NCBI RefSeq assembly: GCF_016863295.1
Contig: NZ_BOOP01000006.1
Coordinates: 79,962-143,961 of the forward strand
From: Planotetraspora phitsanulokensis
Lineage (GTDB): Bacteria > Actinomycetota > Actinomycetes > Streptosporangiales > Streptosporangiaceae
Length of the DNA: 64,000 nt
Direction of reading: 5' to 3'
The position numbers and the translations under genes are program-made. Each line of letters starts with the position of its first letter. Within the stretch, counting starts at the first letter, position 1. Below are positions 61,227 to 64,000 of the stretch, one piece after another. The notes under the pieces were generated by a model, which saw only the letters and a list, made by a program, of their open reading frames with translations, had not been told where the DNA came from and made no database searches.

Positions 61227-61844
61227 TCAGCCGGTCTTGCGGGCCTTCCTGCGGCGGGCCAGCTCGTCCGCCGGATGATCGCCCTCCGCATCGGAGGCGC
61301 TCTCGGCACGCTCACCCGGCAGCTCGGCGAGCGATCCCTCCACCTCGCGCCAGACCCGGCCCAGCGCGATGCCGAAGACGCCCTGACCTCCCTGGAGCAG
61401 GTCGATCACCTCGTCGGCCGAGGTGCACTCGTAGACGCTGACGCCGTCGCTCATGAGCGTGATCTGGGCCAGGTCGCGCACCCCGCGATCACGCAGGTGC
61501 TGCACGGCCGTGCGGATCTGCTGGAGGGAGACGCCGGTGTCGAGCAGCCGCTTGACCACCTTCAGGACGAGGATGTCGCGGAAGCTGTACAGGCGCTGGG
61601 ACCCGGAGCCCTGAGCGGCTCTTATCGTGGGCAGCACCAGCTCGGTGCGGGCCCAGTAGTCCAACTGACGGTAGGTGATGCCGGCCGCCGCGCAGGCCGT
61701 GGGACCGCGGTAACCGACGTCCTCGGGCAGAGCCGCCGGCTGCTCGTCGAACAGCAGACCCTGCTCGCCGGCACGCTCACGTGCCGCCTGCCGGACCGGA
61801 TCATGTTGCCCGGCCGACTTACCCTCGCCGCTGCTGACCGCCAC
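61227..61844 (-). CDS. MerR-family regulator (Rv1830/ResR-like)
   Basis: A 205-residue regulator with a MerR wing-helix (GYRGPTACAAAGITYRQLDYWARTELVLPTIRAAQGSGSQRLYSFRDILVLKVVKRLLDTGVSLQQIR, about residues 42-108). GTG 61844 is chosen because GGAGG lies 6 nt upstream; ATG 61868 is eight codons longer. It lies in the same order as Mycobacterium tuberculosis Rv1830 between the bifunctional nuclease and gcvP genes. In mycobacteria this regulator influences growth and drug tolerance. Confidence 0.9.
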   Translation of the reverse strand: MAVSSGEGKSAGQHDPVRQAARERAGEQGLLFDEQPAALPEDVGYRGPTACAAAGITYRQLDYWARTELVLPTIRAAQGSGSQRLYSFRDILVLKVVKRLLDTGVSLQQIRTAVQHLRDRGVRDLAQITLMSDGVSVYECTSADEVIDLLQGGQGVFGIALGRVWREVEGSLAELPGERAESASDAEGDHPADELARRRKARKTG

Positions 61845-61918
61845 TGCGGACCTCCGGCTTTCTCTCATCCCACGGTCTGATCTGGGGGTTCGTGAATTAC
61901 AACCGTGGTTTCCCTTGC

Positions 61919-61947
61919 ACCGTAGGACCGGGGCCATCCTCAGTCAA
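61919..61947 (-). promoter_or_regulatory. Sigma-A-type promoter of the MerR gene
   Basis: On the minus strand TTGACT (61947-61942), a 17-bp spacer and TACGGT (61924-61919). The inverted repeat AACC-GT-GGTT (61901-61910) lies just downstream, near the expected start. Confidence 0.6.
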
Positions 61948-61987
61948 CGACCCCGTCCGGCGCGTCGTGAAGCGCAATATCCCGAAA

Positions 61988-62500
61988 TCAACCCGCACGG
62001 CCGAAGTCTTCCGGGGTGATGTTGTCCAGGAACTGGCGGAACTTCTCCACCTCGTCCTCTTGGTCGTCCGGCATGCTGACGCCCGCCTCTTGGACCACGT
62101 CCTCGCTCGCGTAGATCGTCGCCCCGGTCCGCAGGGCCAGCGCGATCGAGTCCGACGGCCGGGCGCTCACCTCTACGCCGTTGGAGAACACCAGGTCGGC
62201 GAAGAAGATCCCGTCACGGAGAGCGACGATGTTGACGGTGCGCAGCCGCACCCCCAGCGCCTCCAGCACGTCCCTGAACAGGTCATGGGTCAGCGGCCGG
62301 GGCGGCGGTTCCTCCGCCTGCGCCAGCGCGATGGCGGTCGCCTCGGTCATGCCAATCCAGATCGGCAGATACCGATCACCGCTCGCCTCCTTCAGGAGAA
62401 CGATCGGCTGGTTGGAGGGCATCTCAACGCGTACCCCCACGACCTCCATCTGCAACACGGGCGACTCCGTCTCAAAGCGTCGCGGCATATCACCAGGCAT
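61988..62500 (-). CDS. Bifunctional nuclease domain protein (BFN/DUF151)
   Basis: A 170-residue protein with the BFN core: MEVVGVRVEMPSNQPIVLLKEASGDRYLPIWIGMTEATAIALAQ, PRPLTHDLFRDVLEALG and SARPSDSIALALRTGATIYA. It is equivalent to mycobacterial Rv1829. Members have been reported with DNase/RNase activity in plants; bacterial roles are unclear. ATG 62500 is the longest start; the family core begins at about residue 17, so a shorter start is possible. Confidence 0.92.
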   Translation of the reverse strand: MPGDMPRRFETESPVLQMEVVGVRVEMPSNQPIVLLKEASGDRYLPIWIGMTEATAIALAQAEEPPPRPLTHDLFRDVLEALGVRLRTVNIVALRDGIFFADLVFSNGVEVSARPSDSIALALRTGATIYASEDVVQEAGVSMPDDQEDEVEKFRQFLDNITPEDFGRAG

Positions 62501-62534
62501 TCAACGTAACACCGCGACGGAGCGAATGAGCCGG

Positions 62535-63191
62535 TCACCGTCCCAGAACGCCGCGAACACTGCCACGAAGTAATGCACTGTGCAATTTCTGGAGAAGTCC
62601 GGAGATCTCCCGGCCCGTCTCTCCCGCCTGGTCGATCGCCCCCGGCGCGCGGCGCCGCAGCAGCGGCGCGACGGCCTGCTCCACGAGGCCGGCCTCCCGC
62701 TCCACGACCGCCTTGACGGCCCGCAGATGCCGGGGATGCAGGCCGAAACGCGCCAGCTCGGCGACGTTCCTGGCCACATCCAGGGCGTCCGCGTCATAGC
62801 GCCGTGCGACCGGCACGACCAGCCCGAAGCTCTCCATCTCGGCGAGCGTGTCCTCGTCGATGCCGGCGGCCTCGAGCAGTTCCTCCCTGCTCAACCGTAC
62901 GGCCGGGACCTCGGAGGACACGTCGCGGGGACGGGTGGCCTGCTCGTCCAGGTGATCCTTGATCACGCGCAGCGGAAGATAGTGGTCACGCTGCGCGGTC
63001 AGGATGTAACGAAGGCGCTCCACGTCGTTGTGCGTGAACTTGCGGTAGCCCGAGGGGCTCCGCTGGGGCTCGATGAGCCCCTCGCCTTCCAAGAACCGGA
63101 TCTTGGAGATCGTGACGTCGGGGAATTCGCCCTGCAGCTGGGCGAGCACCTCCCCGATGCTCATGAACGCCCTTACGGCCTGCGCGCTCAT
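62535..63191 (-). CDS. ftsR: MerR-family regulator FtsR (Rv1828-like)
   Basis: A 218-residue MerR protein with MSIGEVLAQLQGEFPDVTISKIRFLEGEGLIEPQRSPSGYRKFTHNDVERLRYIL, the hallmark of the Rv1828/FtsR group, and a long C-terminal coiled/helical sensor part. In corynebacteria FtsR activates ftsZ. ATG 63191 follows GGAGGTGGAG. It sits between garA and the BFN gene, as in mycobacteria. Confidence 0.93.
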   Translation of the reverse strand: MSAQAVRAFMSIGEVLAQLQGEFPDVTISKIRFLEGEGLIEPQRSPSGYRKFTHNDVERLRYILTAQRDHYLPLRVIKDHLDEQATRPRDVSSEVPAVRLSREELLEAAGIDEDTLAEMESFGLVVPVARRYDADALDVARNVAELARFGLHPRHLRAVKAVVEREAGLVEQAVAPLLRRRAPGAIDQAGETGREISGLLQKLHSALLRGSVRGVLGR

Positions 63192-63210
63192 GACTCCACC
63201 TCCTCACCGA

Positions 63211-63714
63211 TCACGGTCCTCCAGGGCCACGTGTGAGGAACACCAGCCGGAACTTCCCGATCTGCACCTCGTCGCCTCCGGCGAGCGGGAACTCCTCGAT
63301 CCGCTCACGGTTGACATAGGTGCCGTTCAGGCTTCCGACATCACGCACGGTGAACTGCCCACCACGCCGGTAGAACTCCACGTGCCTCCTGGACACGGTC
63401 ACATCGTCCAGGAAGATGTCGCTTTCCGGGTGGCGACCCGCCGTAGTGAGGTCACTGTCGAGCAGAAAACGGCTGCCGGCGTTCGGCCCGCGCATCACGA
63501 CCAGCAGCGCGGTCCCCGGTGGCAGCTGCTCGAGAGCCGCCCTGTCCGGCAGCAGCGTCTGCCCGAGCTCCGCCTCGATCGCGTCAAGCGAGATCGTCGA
63601 GGTGGTGTCGGGTGCGACGGGCGCCGGAGCGCTCAGCGGCGAACCGCATCGTGAACAGAAACGGGCATCCTCGGGGTTGGCATGACCGCACTGCGTGCAG
63701 TAGACGCTGGGCAT
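63211..63714 (-). CDS. garA: GarA/OdhI-type FHA-domain protein with zinc ribbon
   Basis: A 167-residue protein. The N-terminal zinc ribbon has Cys6, Cys9, Cys20 and Cys23; a Thr-rich segment DTTSTIS (about residues 36-42) matches the kinase-phosphorylated site of GarA/OdhI; the FHA domain has AGRHPESDIFLDDVTVSRRHVEF and SLNGTYVN. In related bacteria the phosphorylation state switches control of 2-oxoglutarate dehydrogenase and glutamate metabolism. The zinc ribbon is an addition relative to mycobacterial GarA. ATG 63714. Confidence 0.92.
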   Translation of the reverse strand: MPSVYCTQCGHANPEDARFCSRCGSPLSAPAPVAPDTTSTISLDAIEAELGQTLLPDRAALEQLPPGTALLVVMRGPNAGSRFLLDSDLTTAGRHPESDIFLDDVTVSRRHVEFYRRGGQFTVRDVGSLNGTYVNRERIEEFPLAGGDEVQIGKFRLVFLTRGPGGP

Positions 63715-63865
63715 CGATCGGCTCGGCCTCTCTCACGACTTGCTCAGACTGCGAATGCCGCAACTTACGCTGATCAGGGACAAAGGTCAAGAAGCGTCGC
63801 TGGGCGTGGACTGCCCAACGCTACAGCCCCCAGCCGTCCATGGTCCATCCCGCCACACGCGTGCT

Positions 63866-64000
63866 TGATTGCCTCGCCTCCGGCTCGGCATGCTCGGGGC
63901 GCCCTGCTTACCGGCCTCGCCTCCGGCGAGGCGGGTGCTGCGCCTGATTGCCGCGCCTCCGGCGCGGCGGGCTCGGGGCGCCCTGCTTACCGGCCTCGCC
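63866..64000. repeat. 79-bp hairpin-rich direct repeat at the right edge
   Basis: The block 63866-63921 recurs at 63945-64000 (offset 79 bp) with only a few differences; the last 30 bases (CTCGGGGCGCCCTGCTTACCGG then CCTCGCC) are identical. Each unit contains short perfect hairpins such as CCTCGCC-TCC-GGCGAGG and CCGCGCC-TCC-GGCGCGG. The array continues past the window. No coding potential. Confidence 0.85.

Noticed and set aside
63866..64000. CRISPR array or rRNA/tRNA at the right edge
   Set aside because: The units are near-identical direct repeats with no unique spacers and do not fold into a tRNA.

Overview
The window is GC-rich actinobacterial chromosome, most likely from the Streptosporangiaceae or a close relative. 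The placement is inferred from codon usage with G/C at third positions, frequent GTG starts, many apparently leaderless genes, WYL, ArsR, MarR and TetR regulators beside their targets, and a garA - ftsR - nuclease - merR - gcvP block at the right end that matches the mycobacterial Rv1827-Rv1832 order. I see no rRNA, tRNA, CRISPR array, prophage or insertion sequence. The one mobile-type gene is a lone tyrosine recombinase at 27337.

Left part (1-21 kb): a row of small regulator/enzyme modules. These are an ArsR-SRPBCC pair; a secreted ricin-type lectin whose start is broken by one base; an SDR/DUF2867 protein; a polytopic membrane protein with a hydrolase-like serine; a WYL regulator divergent from a winged-helix protein; a NarL-type two-component pair; a MarR regulator divergent from an FAD monooxygenase; a CGNR zinc-finger protein; a TetR regulator divergent from a DrrAB-like ABC exporter; an ACT protein; and a DedA protein followed by a ~52-bp repeat.

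Accessory island (21.3-28.3 kb): four genes joined by 4-nt start/stop overlaps encode a MoxR ATPase, a bpX5-like protein, a vWA-like/propeller protein and a bpX6-like membrane/propeller protein. This is a MoxR-vWA-beta-propeller ternary system, a class proposed to act in NTP-dependent biological conflict. The bpX6 gene carries an in-frame TGA at 24678. The recombinase follows immediately, preceded by the motif CTTTACAAAGTAGATT.

Middle part (28.4-44 kb): a possible structured RNA with a strong terminator, plsC, a penicillin-binding transpeptidase, an XRE regulator, a DUF3040 protein, a radical-SAM protein, a methyltransferase, a GT4 glycosyltransferase, a second WYL regulator divergent from a hydrolase, an HtrA-like protease, an ABC transporter translationally coupled to a DesK/NarL two-component system, and a secreted SGNH hydrolase.

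Right part (44-64 kb): scattered menaquinone genes menF, menD, menB and menE; GntR and TetR regulators that share the TTTACRAAGTA motif; an RpoD-family sigma factor; a DUF5999 gene with an elaborate leader; and the glycine-cleavage gene gcvP under a tandem glycine riboswitch, followed by the conserved merR, nuclease, ftsR and garA genes. The window ends in a 79-bp hairpin-rich repeat.
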